Shown piece by piece: positions 25,559-33,777 of a DNA stretch of 64,000 nucleotides. This DNA comes from Alphaproteobacteria bacterium. GTDB lineage: Bacteria; Pseudomonadota; Alphaproteobacteria; Caulobacterales; Parvularculaceae. A model generated the notes under the pieces. That model searched no databases and was not told where the DNA came from. It was given only the letters and a program-made list of their open reading frames with translations. Both the position numbers and the translations under genes were made by a program. The stretch covers positions 1-64,000 of the forward strand of contig WGLS01000026.1 of NCBI GenBank assembly GCA_016125455.1, in the 5' to 3' direction. The first letter of the stretch is position 1, and each line of letters starts with the position of its first letter.

Positions 25559-25975
25559 ATGTACGATAGTAGTTCCGGTTTTCACGGGCTTGATCCGCAT
25601 TCGGGATATGCGATGGCCACTGGCGCAACCGCGTCGGGCCGCGATGCTGAAGCTAAGATTTTCGCGCGCGTCATCGCCAGCCTGAATTCGGCGGTTCCCA
25701 AGTTTGCAAAGGGCGACATAAAGGCGATGGCGGAGGCAATTCATCTCAATGATCGGCTCTGGCTCGCTCTTTCAGTCGACCTGTTGAGCGAGGGCAATCA
25801 GCTGCCAAATGAAATAAAGTCCAATCTGCTGAATCTATCAGTCTATTCCCAAAGAATTGGACGCAAGGTGTTGCTTGGGGAAGCGGATCCGCAAGAACTG
25901 ATTGACGTGAATACGTCCGTAATGCGTGGACTTCGCGGCAAGACCGGAGCTGATAAAGAGGAAGTCGCGGCGTGA
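25559..25975 (+). CDS. flaF: Flagellar biosynthesis regulator FlaF
   Basis: FlaF is an alphaproteobacterial protein needed for flagellin secretion and synthesis. It opposes FlbT in Caulobacter. The sequence shows LNDRLWLALSVDLLSEGNQLP and then LLNLSVYSQRIGRKVL, which are the conserved core (about residues 55-110). The length is 138. The start at 25559 is set by the TTTTCAA leader and family length. It overlaps flbT (GTGA at 25972). Co-operon placement behind the flagellin gene is the usual arrangement. Confidence 0.93.
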   Translation: MYDSSSGFHGLDPHSGYAMATGATASGRDAEAKIFARVIASLNSAVPKFAKGDIKAMAEAIHLNDRLWLALSVDLLSEGNQLPNEIKSNLLNLSVYSQRIGRKVLLGEADPQELIDVNTSVMRGLRGKTGADKEEVAA

Positions 25976-26445
25976 GTGGGTTGGTCCTGAAGTTGCAGCC
26001 AGGCGAACAGATACTCGTCAATGGCGTTGTCATGCAGAATGGCGATCGACGGGCGCAACTCCGGATCAAGACAAAGAATGCTCATATCCTTCGGCTGCGC
26101 GATGCTATTCACCCAGATGATGCAGACACGCCAGTGAAGCGCGTCTATTACGCAGCCCAGCTGGTTGTTGCAGGTGAGGGCGACCCCGAGGCGGTTGGCG
26201 CGCTCCTTGAAAAAGACGTCGACACTTTGAGCGAGATTTTTCGCGATAGGGAAAGCAAGTCAGCGCTCTGCGCGGCAAAAGCCTATATCGTCGAAAGAAA
26301 CTTTTATCACGCCATGCGTGAGCTCAAGCGGGTAATCCCGATAGAGGGAACCTTGCTTTCCGTTGCAGCGTCGAATGGCGCGAGCGACGACGTTGCTGTG
26401 GATCGCATCAAATCTGAATGCTCGGCCCAAACGTCCGCTGGCTAG
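25972..26445 (+). CDS. flbT: Flagellin mRNA repressor FlbT
   Basis: FlbT is a post-transcriptional regulator that binds the flagellin mRNA leader and promotes its decay. The N-terminus MSGLVLKLQPGEQILVNGVV and the segments RLRDAIHPDDADTPVKRVYY and AKAYIVERNFYHAMRELK agree with the family. The GTG start at 25972 overlaps the flaF stop. The length is 157. Its end overlaps by four bases the end of convergent fliI. Confidence 0.94.
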   Translation: MSGLVLKLQPGEQILVNGVVMQNGDRRAQLRIKTKNAHILRLRDAIHPDDADTPVKRVYYAAQLVVAGEGDPEAVGALLEKDVDTLSEIFRDRESKSALCAAKAYIVERNFYHAMRELKRVIPIEGTLLSVAASNGASDDVAVDRIKSECSAQTSAG

Positions 26446-27806
26446 GATACTTTAGCCATTGGCGCGGCGCCGACATTGGCCTCGCGCAATATGTCCGACA
26501 AGGTCGCAAACGCTTCCTCGATTGATCCGCTTTTGCCTGCCAGAAATCCGTCTAGATCAGCGTGAATGCTTAAGGCGGCATCCAGTGTTGGATCGGCTCC
26601 CCGATCGTAAAGCCCGGCCTTGACCATTATTTCGCCGTCGCGATACGCGCCTAGAAGCTTTCGCGCGTAAAGAAGCGTATGGTTTTCCGCGTCGGTAGCC
26701 GCTTCTGGCAACGATCTTGAAGCACTCTTCAACACGTCGATTGCCGGAAAACGACCACGTTCCGCTATCGTCCGTTCAAGCACAAAGTGACCATCGAGGA
26801 ATCCGCGTATCGCGTCGGGCACGGGCGCGTCCATATCTCCAGCTGCCGCAAGTACGGTAAAGACGCCAGTAATGTCGCCTTTGTTGTGCGCAGCGCCTGG
26901 ACCGGCCCGTTCGACCAGCGATGACAAGGCTTGAAACGTGGAGGGCGGATAGGCGCGGATCGATGGCGGTTCGCCCGAAGCGAGGGCGATCTCTCGGTGG
27001 GCATCGGCAAACCGGGTGAGGGAATCAAACAGAAATAATACGTGCTTGCCATCGTCGCGAAAGTGTTCGGCAGCAGTCATGGCAAGTTGCGCCGCCCGCT
27101 TTTTTAGAGGCGCCGGTTGGTCAGAGGTTGCCGCAAAAACGACGGTTCGAGCGCGCACGTCTTCCGTCAGAGCTTTGTCGAAGAATGCTCTTACTTCTCG
27201 GCCTCGCTCGCCGATAAGCGCAACAACGACGACGTCCGCCTCGGCGCGCGTAGCTAGGCTGGCGACGAGAGAGGATTTGCCGACGCCAGGCGCCGCGAAC
27301 AGGCCGACCCGCTGTCCGCGGCAGATTGGAAGGAATGTATCGAATACGTTAAGTCCGCAGGCCATTCGTTCACCGAATCCACGGCGCAGTCCGGCGGCTG
27401 GAGGCGCCGAATCCAGTCGGCGCGGCTTGTCGCCGACCGGAGCCTTTGTGCCGTGCATGTCGTAGCCGAGCGGGTCGATAAGTTCGCCAAGCCACCTGGC
27501 GCTTGGAGCAACGACATCAATGTCGAGCAGTCGCGCGCGGTCACCGATCTTGACGCCGCGAACCTTGTTGTAGGCGTAAACGACCATTTCCGTCTGGTTC
27601 ATGGCGATGATCTCACCAAGAAGCGCCGCGGATTCTCCATCAGTGGAAATGGCGTCAATTTCGACTGCTTGGCCGGCCCTCGCGATGGCGTTCAGGCCGA
27701 CAACCCTGATCACCGACTGGTCTACAGCCGAGACACGCCCCCAGATAGAAGCACCACGAATCGAAGCGGCGTCGCGGGTCAGTCGTTCTGTTGACGATCT
27801 GGTCAT
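26442..27806 (-). CDS. fliI: Flagellum-specific ATPase FliI
   Basis: FliI is the type III export ATPase. The Walker A loop is GLFAAPGVGKSSL (residues about 168-180), with ALIGERGREVRAFF downstream and the Walker B region FLFDSLTRFADAHREIAL near 250-270. DPLG and GKSS place it in the FliI/YscN group of F1-beta-like ATPases. The length of 454 is normal. It is alone on the minus strand, divergent from flgB, and not next to fliH or fliJ. Its 3' end overlaps flbT. Confidence 0.96.
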   Translation of the reverse strand: MTRSSTERLTRDAASIRGASIWGRVSAVDQSVIRVVGLNAIARAGQAVEIDAISTDGESAALLGEIIAMNQTEMVVYAYNKVRGVKIGDRARLLDIDVVAPSARWLGELIDPLGYDMHGTKAPVGDKPRRLDSAPPAAGLRRGFGERMACGLNVFDTFLPICRGQRVGLFAAPGVGKSSLVASLATRAEADVVVVALIGERGREVRAFFDKALTEDVRARTVVFAATSDQPAPLKKRAAQLAMTAAEHFRDDGKHVLFLFDSLTRFADAHREIALASGEPPSIRAYPPSTFQALSSLVERAGPGAAHNKGDITGVFTVLAAAGDMDAPVPDAIRGFLDGHFVLERTIAERGRFPAIDVLKSASRSLPEAATDAENHTLLYARKLLGAYRDGEIMVKAGLYDRGADPTLDAALSIHADLDGFLAGKSGSIEEAFATLSDILREANVGAAPMAKVS

Positions 27807-27839
27807 CTCTATGGAGCCTTCATTCAGAAAGGTGATCGA

Positions 27840-27891
27840 TTAAGGTTTATTTCAAATTTGAATTGCATGGTCGGCGTGAGTTTAACGTTAA
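27840..27891. promoter_or_regulatory. Divergent fliI-flgB control region with CtrA-like box and palindrome
   Basis: TTAAGGTTTATTTCA (27840-27854) matches TTAA-N7-TTAA with one mismatch. A perfect ten-base palindrome TTAACGTTAA follows at 27882-27891. Both lie in the 102-bp gap between the fliI and flgB starts. The region may serve both genes. Motif and position are the only evidence. Confidence 0.35.
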
Positions 27892-27908
27892 CGCACGGGC
27901 CAAAGGCC

Positions 27909-28256
27909 ATGTTTGAAGACCTCAAGATCCTTACGGATGCTTCCGCCCTCGCGAGGTATGCGGCGAAGCGTCAGGAAGTCATCGCCGAAAACATCGCGAA
28001 CGTGAATACGCCAGGATACGTCGCAAGGGACCTGGAAGCATTCGACCATGTCTTTGAAACAAGCGATCCGTACAAGGCAATTACTGAAATGCGACCAATA
28101 GAGTCTCCAAGCGCTTCGGAGCCTTCGCCGAATGGCAATACCGTATCGCTTCAGTCGGAGTTGATGCGTGGGGCGCAAAATGAAGCGCAACACGAAACCG
28201 CCGTCGCAATTTACCGCAAGGCCATGGACATACTGAAAATGTCCCTAGGCCGATAA
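27909..28256 (+). CDS. flgB: Flagellar proximal rod protein FlgB
   Basis: FlgB is the most proximal rod subunit. The rod signature reads AKRQEVIAENIANVNTPGYV, and the C-terminal part has HETAVAIYRKAMDILKMSLG. ATG 27909 is chosen because AAAGG precedes it and because it gives the family length (115); the frame opens further to 27858 without motif support. It begins the plus operon flgB-flgC-fliE-fliQ-flhA-fliR-flhB. Confidence 0.94.
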   Translation: MFEDLKILTDASALARYAAKRQEVIAENIANVNTPGYVARDLEAFDHVFETSDPYKAITEMRPIESPSASEPSPNGNTVSLQSELMRGAQNEAQHETAVAIYRKAMDILKMSLGR

Positions 28257-28288
28257 ATAGGCTAACGGCCTAGCTGAAAGGCGATCAG

Positions 28289-28687
28289 ATGAATGTATTT
28301 GAAAAAACGTTCGCTCTTTCCGCCAGCGGAATGGACGCGCAGACCGCCCGGCTGCGCACCGTTGGTGAGAATATCGCTAACTCGGACACGCCAGGCTACC
28401 GGCGCAAGCTTGTCACGTTCCAGACCGCCTATGCACCGATGTCGCCGGACGATCCTCAACTCGTCAAGAAGGGGTCGACCATTGTTTCATCCAAACCCCT
28501 CGATGAAAGATATGATCCGTATCATCCCCTAGCTGATGAAAAAGGCGTGGTTCAGGGTTCGAATGTCAGCCTCATGACTGAGCTTGCCGATGCGAGTGAA
28601 GCGGGCAGAACGTATGAGGCGAACCTCAACATGTTCCAGACCGCCCGTCGTATGTATTCGTCGATCCTTGATCTCATCAGAAGGTAG
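28289..28687 (+). CDS. flgC: Flagellar proximal rod protein FlgC
   Basis: FlgC is a proximal rod subunit. The sequence starts with TFALSASGMDAQTARLRTVG and continues ENIANSDTPGYRRK, then has the C-terminal GSNVSLMTELADASEAGRTY. The length of 132 fits. The start follows the flgB stop by 32 bp. The order flgB-flgC-fliE is the classical rod set. Confidence 0.96.
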   Translation: MNVFEKTFALSASGMDAQTARLRTVGENIANSDTPGYRRKLVTFQTAYAPMSPDDPQLVKKGSTIVSSKPLDERYDPYHPLADEKGVVQGSNVSLMTELADASEAGRTYEANLNMFQTARRMYSSILDLIRR

Positions 28688-28698
28688 GGCATTGAAAC

Positions 28699-29025
28699 AT
28701 GGCGATCGATACGCTCGGCGTCTCCCAAGCATACGCGGCAACCAAGAGGCTAAATGCGCCGGAAGGAAGCGATCCGGCGTCTGTACGCTCAGGATCTCGC
28801 CCGGATGCAACGACTGGCGCAAATGGGTTTGCGAACGCGGCAAGCAGCGTCGCGCTGGCTGTCTCGGAAGGCGAACGCGCTGCGAGCAAGCTTGTTGTCG
28901 GACAGGCAGACCCGCATTCCGTCATTGAGGCTCTGGCTGTCGCCGAGCTTGCGGTCGAAACCGCAGTGACTGTTCGTGACAAGGTCGTGGAAGCGTACCA
29001 AGAAATTCTTCGTATGCCGGTTTGA
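28699..29025 (+). CDS. fliE: Flagellar MS-ring/rod adaptor FliE
   Basis: FliE joins the MS-ring to the rod and is the first exported axial protein. The C-terminal half shows the conserved DPHSVIEALAVAELAVETAV, then VRDKVVEAYQEILRMPV. The N-terminal 40 residues are variable and Ala/Ser-rich. The length of 108 is typical. It lies 11 bp after flgC and just before fliQ. Confidence 0.93.
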   Translation: MAIDTLGVSQAYAATKRLNAPEGSDPASVRSGSRPDATTGANGFANAASSVALAVSEGERAASKLVVGQADPHSVIEALAVAELAVETAVTVRDKVVEAYQEILRMPV

Positions 29026-29031
29026 TTGCGG

Positions 29032-29298
29032 ATGGCGATGCAAGGCGAAATTCTCGACATTTTGCGCGAGGCACTCTGGGCCGCGGCGATGATTTCGCTG
29101 CCTATGCTTGCGACGGCTCTCATCGTCGGGATCGTCATCGGCCTTTTTCAGGCGCTGACTTCCATCCAGGAAATGACACTTACATTCGTGCCGAAACTGC
29201 TTGCGATGATCTTCACGTTCTGGTTGTGCGCAGACTACATGCTGAAGACGCTAACAGGTCTGTTCATCGACCGCATCATTCCGATGGTTGCAAGCTGA
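29032..29298 (+). CDS. fliQ: Flagellar export gate protein FliQ
   Basis: FliQ is a small two-helix export gate subunit. The core reads LREALWAAAMISLPMLATAL and then GIVIGLFQALTSIQEMTLTF, which is the family hallmark. Two membrane helices lie at about residues 12-35 and 50-70. ATG 29032 is chosen; ATG 29038 or TTG 29026 are possible. The length is 88. It continues the operon directly after fliE. Confidence 0.95.
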   Translation: MAMQGEILDILREALWAAAMISLPMLATALIVGIVIGLFQALTSIQEMTLTFVPKLLAMIFTFWLCADYMLKTLTGLFIDRIIPMVAS

Positions 29299-29348
29299 GA
29301 CTGGGTCGCTGGCTCTGCCGGCATAATTCGTGATTGGAACCTGCGGTC

Positions 29349-31427
29349 GTGCCGAAGTTCAGCTTGCATAGTGTATTTCAACCGACAGTGTTGATGGCTA
29401 TCGCGTTGATGTCGGTGATCATCATGATGATCTTGCCGATTCCGCCCTTCCTGCTTGACCTTGGGCTGACGATCTCGTTTTCACTCGCAATCCTGCTCTT
29501 CACGACGACTCTATTTATCGATCGCCCGCTCGATTTTTCTTCGTTCCCCACTGTATTGCTTGCGTCGTTGCTGCTTCGTCTTGCGCTGAACATTTCATCA
29601 ACGAAGCTAATAATCGGGGAAGGTCACACAGGACCGGAGGCGGCCGGCGAAGTCATAAATGGCTTCGCGATGTTCATCATGGGCGGGAACATCTTTCTGG
29701 GCCTAGTGATTTTCTGCGTGCTCCTGATCGTGAATTTTATGGTCATAACCAAGGGTGCAGGGAGAATGGCCGAGGTCGGCGCTCGATTTGCGCTCGATGG
29801 CATGCCCGGCAAGCAGCTCGCAATAGATTCCGATGTTGCAGCCGGCGCCATCACTCATGAAGAGGCAACGCGGCGGCGGAAACTTGAACAAGAGGAAACG
29901 ACATTCTTCGGATCGCTCGACGGCGCGTCAAAATTTGTGAAGGGCGACGCTATCGCAGGACTTTTGATCACGATGCTGAACCTCGTAATGGGTCTTGCCA
30001 TGGGCGTCGCGGTTCACGACCTCAGTTTCGCCCAGGCCGTCGAAACCTATTCAATCCTGACTGTTGGAGACGGTCTTGTCTCGCAAATTCCCTCGGTAAT
30101 TACGTCGATTGCGGCCGGTATTCTCCTTTCAAAAGGTGGCGTCACCGGATCCGTTGACCGCGCGCTCGTCGCGCAGCTCGGCGCTCACCCAGCGGCGCTG
30201 GGGACTGTGTCGGGAGCGTCACTGCTTCTAGCGCTGATGCCCGGGCTTCCTTTCATTCCTTTCATGGGCATGGCTCTCGCGTTGGGCGCGGCGGCCTTTC
30301 TGCAATGGAAAGCGCAAGCCGCCGTGAAGGACGCGCCAGATGACGCAACGCCCACAGAAGCTTCGGATCAACCAACGCTTGGCGATCTCCTTGACCTCGA
30401 CGAAATTCATGTCGAGTTCTCGCCGAGCCTTATTGGCGCATTGCTCCAGGGCGATGAAGGCCTCGATATTCGTATCGAGAAGATACGGCGTCATGTTGCA
30501 ACCGCATTTGGATTCATCTTGCCTGGCGTTAGGCTTACGGACAATCCGGCATTGGAACAGGGCGCCTACGCGGTCAAAATCCACGGGGTCAAGGTTGCAA
30601 GCGACCGACTGAAGGCCAAGAGCGTTCTTGTCCTGCTCCGCGATGAAGCCCCCTGCAGTATCCCCGGCCAGGATGTAAAGGAGCCGGTCTATGGCGCGCC
30701 GGCAAGATGGATCGACGCGTCTCGCGCGGAGGAGGCTACGCTATCGGGCGCAACCGTCATCACCCCTGTCGAGGTTCTCGCGACTCATCTGCTCGAGACC
30801 GTCAAGGCGAACTTCGGCAGGTTGCTAACGCGCCGCGCACTCCGACGCATACTTGATGCGGTTGGTGGCGCTTCGGACAAGGCGCGCGCCGACGAGAACC
30901 GCCGGATCATTGACGAATTCGTGCCAGAGAAAGTGCCGTTGGATCTGTTGCAATCAGTGCTACGTCTTCTGCTGGAGGAACGGGTCTCCATCAGGAATCT
31001 TCCATTGATACTCGAAGGCATCGCTGATGGCCGGGATCGAACAAGCACTGCAGACCAAATTGCTGAACATGTCCGACAGAGGCTTGGCTTTCAGATCACC
31101 GAGAGCCTCAAGGACCTGTCCGGTAGCCTCCCATTGATTCAGCTCAAGCCTGAATGGGAAGAAGTTTTTACGGAGTATGAAACGGTTACGGACGATGGCC
31201 GGTCAACTATCGCTCTCCCACCGTCAGAGTTCAATCGGCTGGCAAGTTCGGTGAAGGAGCGTCTGAATGAAGCCGCCGCCAAGGGCAAGTATCCGGCGAT
31301 CGTCATCGGATCGGCGCGACGACGTTTCCTTCAGACAATCCTTAGTTCCAAGGGCGTTCGAAATCCGGTCTTGTCGTTTGAGGAACTAGGACCCGACACA
31401 CGGCCAACACTACTCGGCGCGGCTTGA
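29349..31427 (+). CDS. flhA: Flagellar export gate protein FlhA
   Basis: FlhA is the large export gate subunit, with an N-terminal membrane domain of about eight helices and a C-terminal cytoplasmic ring that docks chaperones. Recognisable blocks are FPTVLLASLLLRLALNISST, GEVINGFAMFIMGGN and GAGRMAEVGARFALDGMPGK, and the C-terminal RRALRRIL and RFLQTILSSKG. The start is uncertain: GTG 29349 gives 692 residues, and TTG 29334 gives 697. It lies between fliQ and fliR. Confidence 0.96.
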   Translation: MPKFSLHSVFQPTVLMAIALMSVIIMMILPIPPFLLDLGLTISFSLAILLFTTTLFIDRPLDFSSFPTVLLASLLLRLALNISSTKLIIGEGHTGPEAAGEVINGFAMFIMGGNIFLGLVIFCVLLIVNFMVITKGAGRMAEVGARFALDGMPGKQLAIDSDVAAGAITHEEATRRRKLEQEETTFFGSLDGASKFVKGDAIAGLLITMLNLVMGLAMGVAVHDLSFAQAVETYSILTVGDGLVSQIPSVITSIAAGILLSKGGVTGSVDRALVAQLGAHPAALGTVSGASLLLALMPGLPFIPFMGMALALGAAAFLQWKAQAAVKDAPDDATPTEASDQPTLGDLLDLDEIHVEFSPSLIGALLQGDEGLDIRIEKIRRHVATAFGFILPGVRLTDNPALEQGAYAVKIHGVKVASDRLKAKSVLVLLRDEAPCSIPGQDVKEPVYGAPARWIDASRAEEATLSGATVITPVEVLATHLLETVKANFGRLLTRRALRRILDAVGGASDKARADENRRIIDEFVPEKVPLDLLQSVLRLLLEERVSIRNLPLILEGIADGRDRTSTADQIAEHVRQRLGFQITESLKDLSGSLPLIQLKPEWEEVFTEYETVTDDGRSTIALPPSEFNRLASSVKERLNEAAAKGKYPAIVIGSARRRFLQTILSSKGVRNPVLSFEELGPDTRPTLLGAA

Positions 31428-31431
31428 TACT

Positions 31432-32211
31432 ATGGACACGCTCCTTGCCGCGTTCGCGCCGCTCTTCGGAATTGCATCTAGCGAAGTTGCATCTGTCGTC
31501 GCGGTCTTTGCGCGCATTTCGGGTCTTGCCTTCCTCATTCCGGGAATTGGCGAACAGACTGTGTCGATGCGTGTGCGCCTCGCTGTCGCAATCGCGATGA
31601 CGCTGGTGGTCTATCCGGCCGTCCGCCCGGTGTCGTCGCCGAGTTGGTCTACGGCGGAGCTTTTCGGCGTCTATGGGCGCGAAGCTATCATAGGGCTGGC
31701 GATTGGAATTTCGTTCCGCTTAATGATTTTTACGCTACAGCTGGCGGGGTCGATGATTGCCCAGAATACCTCCATTGCCCAGCTTTTCGGGCAGAGCGTC
31801 GCGAGCGATACCCAGACGCCGATCTCTGCGCTTCTGACCCTCGCAGGCATAACGATTGCGTTGTCTTTGGGCGTTCATGTCGACGCCGTGCGCACCATCA
31901 TCGGTTCCTATGACATGTTGGCGCTCGGCCATGGCTTGCCCGTCAAAGCCTTCGGAATTTGGTTGTCGGAATCTGGCGGAGACGTATTTCGAGTGGCTCT
32001 GTCGCTGTCCGCGCCGTTCATCGCTCTTGGCATGGCCTACAATCTCATTATTGGTGCGGCGAACCGCGCAATGCCTCAGCTAATGGTCGCATTTGTTGGT
32101 GCGCCAGCGATCACCGGCGCCGGTATCCTGTTATTGGCGCTCAGCATTGGCTTTATCCTCGAAAGGTGGCGTGCGGCGACCATCGATTTTTCTTCCTTCT
32201 TCGGCTACTGA
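31432..32211 (+). CDS. fliR: Flagellar export gate protein FliR
   Basis: FliR completes the FliP-FliQ-FliR gate. It has six predicted membrane helices, an opening AVFARISGLAFLIPGIGEQT, and internal blocks REAIIGLAIGISFRLMIFTL and MIAQNTSIAQLFGQS. The length of 259 is as expected. It begins four bases after the flhA stop and is followed by flhB after 16 bp. The order flhA-fliR-flhB is common in alphaproteobacteria. Confidence 0.95.
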   Translation: MDTLLAAFAPLFGIASSEVASVVAVFARISGLAFLIPGIGEQTVSMRVRLAVAIAMTLVVYPAVRPVSSPSWSTAELFGVYGREAIIGLAIGISFRLMIFTLQLAGSMIAQNTSIAQLFGQSVASDTQTPISALLTLAGITIALSLGVHVDAVRTIIGSYDMLALGHGLPVKAFGIWLSESGGDVFRVALSLSAPFIALGMAYNLIIGAANRAMPQLMVAFVGAPAITGAGILLLALSIGFILERWRAATIDFSSFFGY

Positions 32212-32227
32212 CGACTGAGGCGGGACA

Positions 32228-33319
32228 ATGGCTGACGAACAGTCAGACGACCAGGAACGATCGCACGAAGCAACGCCGCAGAAAATCCAGAAGGCGCGAG
32301 AGAAGGGCGATGTGCCCGTCTCGACGGAGGCGCACACCGCGGCAGCATATCTCGGTCTTCTTATCGGGCTATCCGTCGTCGGCGCTGGGACGGTGGAGCT
32401 TGCTGGCGCGAGGTTGAAGTCGTTCATGTCGAGGCCCGAAAGCTTTCTCGACTCCTCATTGTCCGGCGCAGCAATTTTCCGCGCGGCGACCGATATTGGC
32501 GCCGCAATACTGCCTCTCTTGCTTTTTCCGATGGCCGCTGTACTTGCGTCCTTGTTCGCCCAGAACGCATTTGCATTCGCGCCGTCAAAGCTCGAGCCGA
32601 AATTCAGCCGGATTTCGATCCCATCGAACGCGAAGCAGAAGTTTGGCCCCAAAGGCATCGCGGAATTCACCCGCAGCCTGCTTAAGCTGACTTTCGTCAT
32701 TGCGGTCGCTGGCTTTGCTGCGCTTGGCGCATTCACAACGCTGCCGGGCTTCGTCCATCTCGATGCCGGTCCACTGAGCGGCGCTCTATACAAGCAGGAG
32801 CTGTCGCTTCTCGCCCTGTTTTTTGTGGCGTCTGCAACCATCGCCGCAATCGATTTGCCATGGCGGCGCTTCGAACACGCGAAGCGAAACCGCATGTCTT
32901 TTGAAGATATCAAGAAGGAAAATAAAGACTCCGAGGGCGACCCCTACATAAAATCCGCGCGGCGGGATCGAGCGCGTGCCGCTGCGCAGCGCAATCAGAT
33001 GCTGGAAGTTCCGAAAGCTGATGTTATTCTGGTCAATCCAACGCACTACGCTGTCGCGCTCAAATGGGATCGGCAAAAGGGAGGTGCGCCGACCTGTGTC
33101 GCGAAGGGCGTTGATGAAGTCGCGCGCCGGATCCGCGAGGTTGCTGCGGAAGCTGGCGTGCCAATCAGACGCGATCCACCGACAACACGGTCAATTTACG
33201 AACTCGTGGAAGTCGGCGACGAAATTCGTCGGGAGCATTATGCCGCCGTGGCGGCGGCCATCCATTTTGCGGAGCGCATGCGCACACGCGCGAGAGGCTA
33301 TGACTGGTCACAAAGATGA
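32228..33319 (+). CDS. flhB: Flagellar export switch protein FlhB
   Basis: FlhB is the substrate-specificity switch of the export gate. It starts with the conserved signature RSHEATPQKIQKAREKGDVP. Four membrane helices follow (about 35-215). The cytoplasmic domain carries the self-cleavage site NPTH near residue 270 (DVILVNPTHYAVAL). The length of 363 is normal. It ends in an ATGA overlap with a small FliJ-like gene. Confidence 0.97.
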   Translation: MADEQSDDQERSHEATPQKIQKAREKGDVPVSTEAHTAAAYLGLLIGLSVVGAGTVELAGARLKSFMSRPESFLDSSLSGAAIFRAATDIGAAILPLLLFPMAAVLASLFAQNAFAFAPSKLEPKFSRISIPSNAKQKFGPKGIAEFTRSLLKLTFVIAVAGFAALGAFTTLPGFVHLDAGPLSGALYKQELSLLALFFVASATIAAIDLPWRRFEHAKRNRMSFEDIKKENKDSEGDPYIKSARRDRARAAAQRNQMLEVPKADVILVNPTHYAVALKWDRQKGGAPTCVAKGVDEVARRIREVAAEAGVPIRRDPPTTRSIYELVEVGDEIRREHYAAVAAAIHFAERMRTRARGYDWSQR

Positions 33320-33696
33320 CGCCGAAACAACTTGAACAACTATCGGTCGCATCTGAGCTGGCATATCAGCGAAGCCTTCGCGATCTTGCACCGATTGAGG
33401 CCGAGAGACGTCGGCTTGAAACTCTGAGGAGCAAGGCGATGGCTGACGCGCGGGCCATGTTCGCCGCGAGAATCGAGACTCCTCTCGCGGCGGCTGATCT
33501 TGCCGCTGAGGCGGCATCGCAGCATGAAGCCAGGCAGCGCGCTGCAAGAATAGACAAGGCGCTTGCGATCCTTGCGCCAAGAATAGTTGGCGCCCGTGAA
33601 GGCGTGCATCGGGCGCTTGCAAGGTGCGAGGTAGTGTCAAAGCTGAAGGAACGCGCGACGGCGGAAATCGATCGCGAGCCCGACGAGGCAACTTAA
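33316..33696 (+). CDS. FliJ-like coiled-coil protein behind flhB
   Basis: This 126-residue product is almost wholly helical, Arg/Ala/Glu-rich coiled coil (two long heptad stretches about 5-60 and 65-120), with no membrane segment. The size and plan fit FliJ, the stalk protein of the FliI ATPase, and no other fliJ is visible. It starts inside the flhB stop (ATGA). The sequence lacks a diagnostic motif, so FliJ is an inference from architecture, context and absence. Confidence 0.45.
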   Translation: MTPKQLEQLSVASELAYQRSLRDLAPIEAERRRLETLRSKAMADARAMFAARIETPLAAADLAAEAASQHEARQRAARIDKALAILAPRIVGAREGVHRALARCEVVSKLKERATAEIDREPDEAT

Positions 33697-33777
33697 CGAC
33701 CTGTTAACCATGACATTCGAGCATCAGTGCGTCGGAGACGTCAACGAGAATCGTGACAACCGGCGCATGACTAGCCC

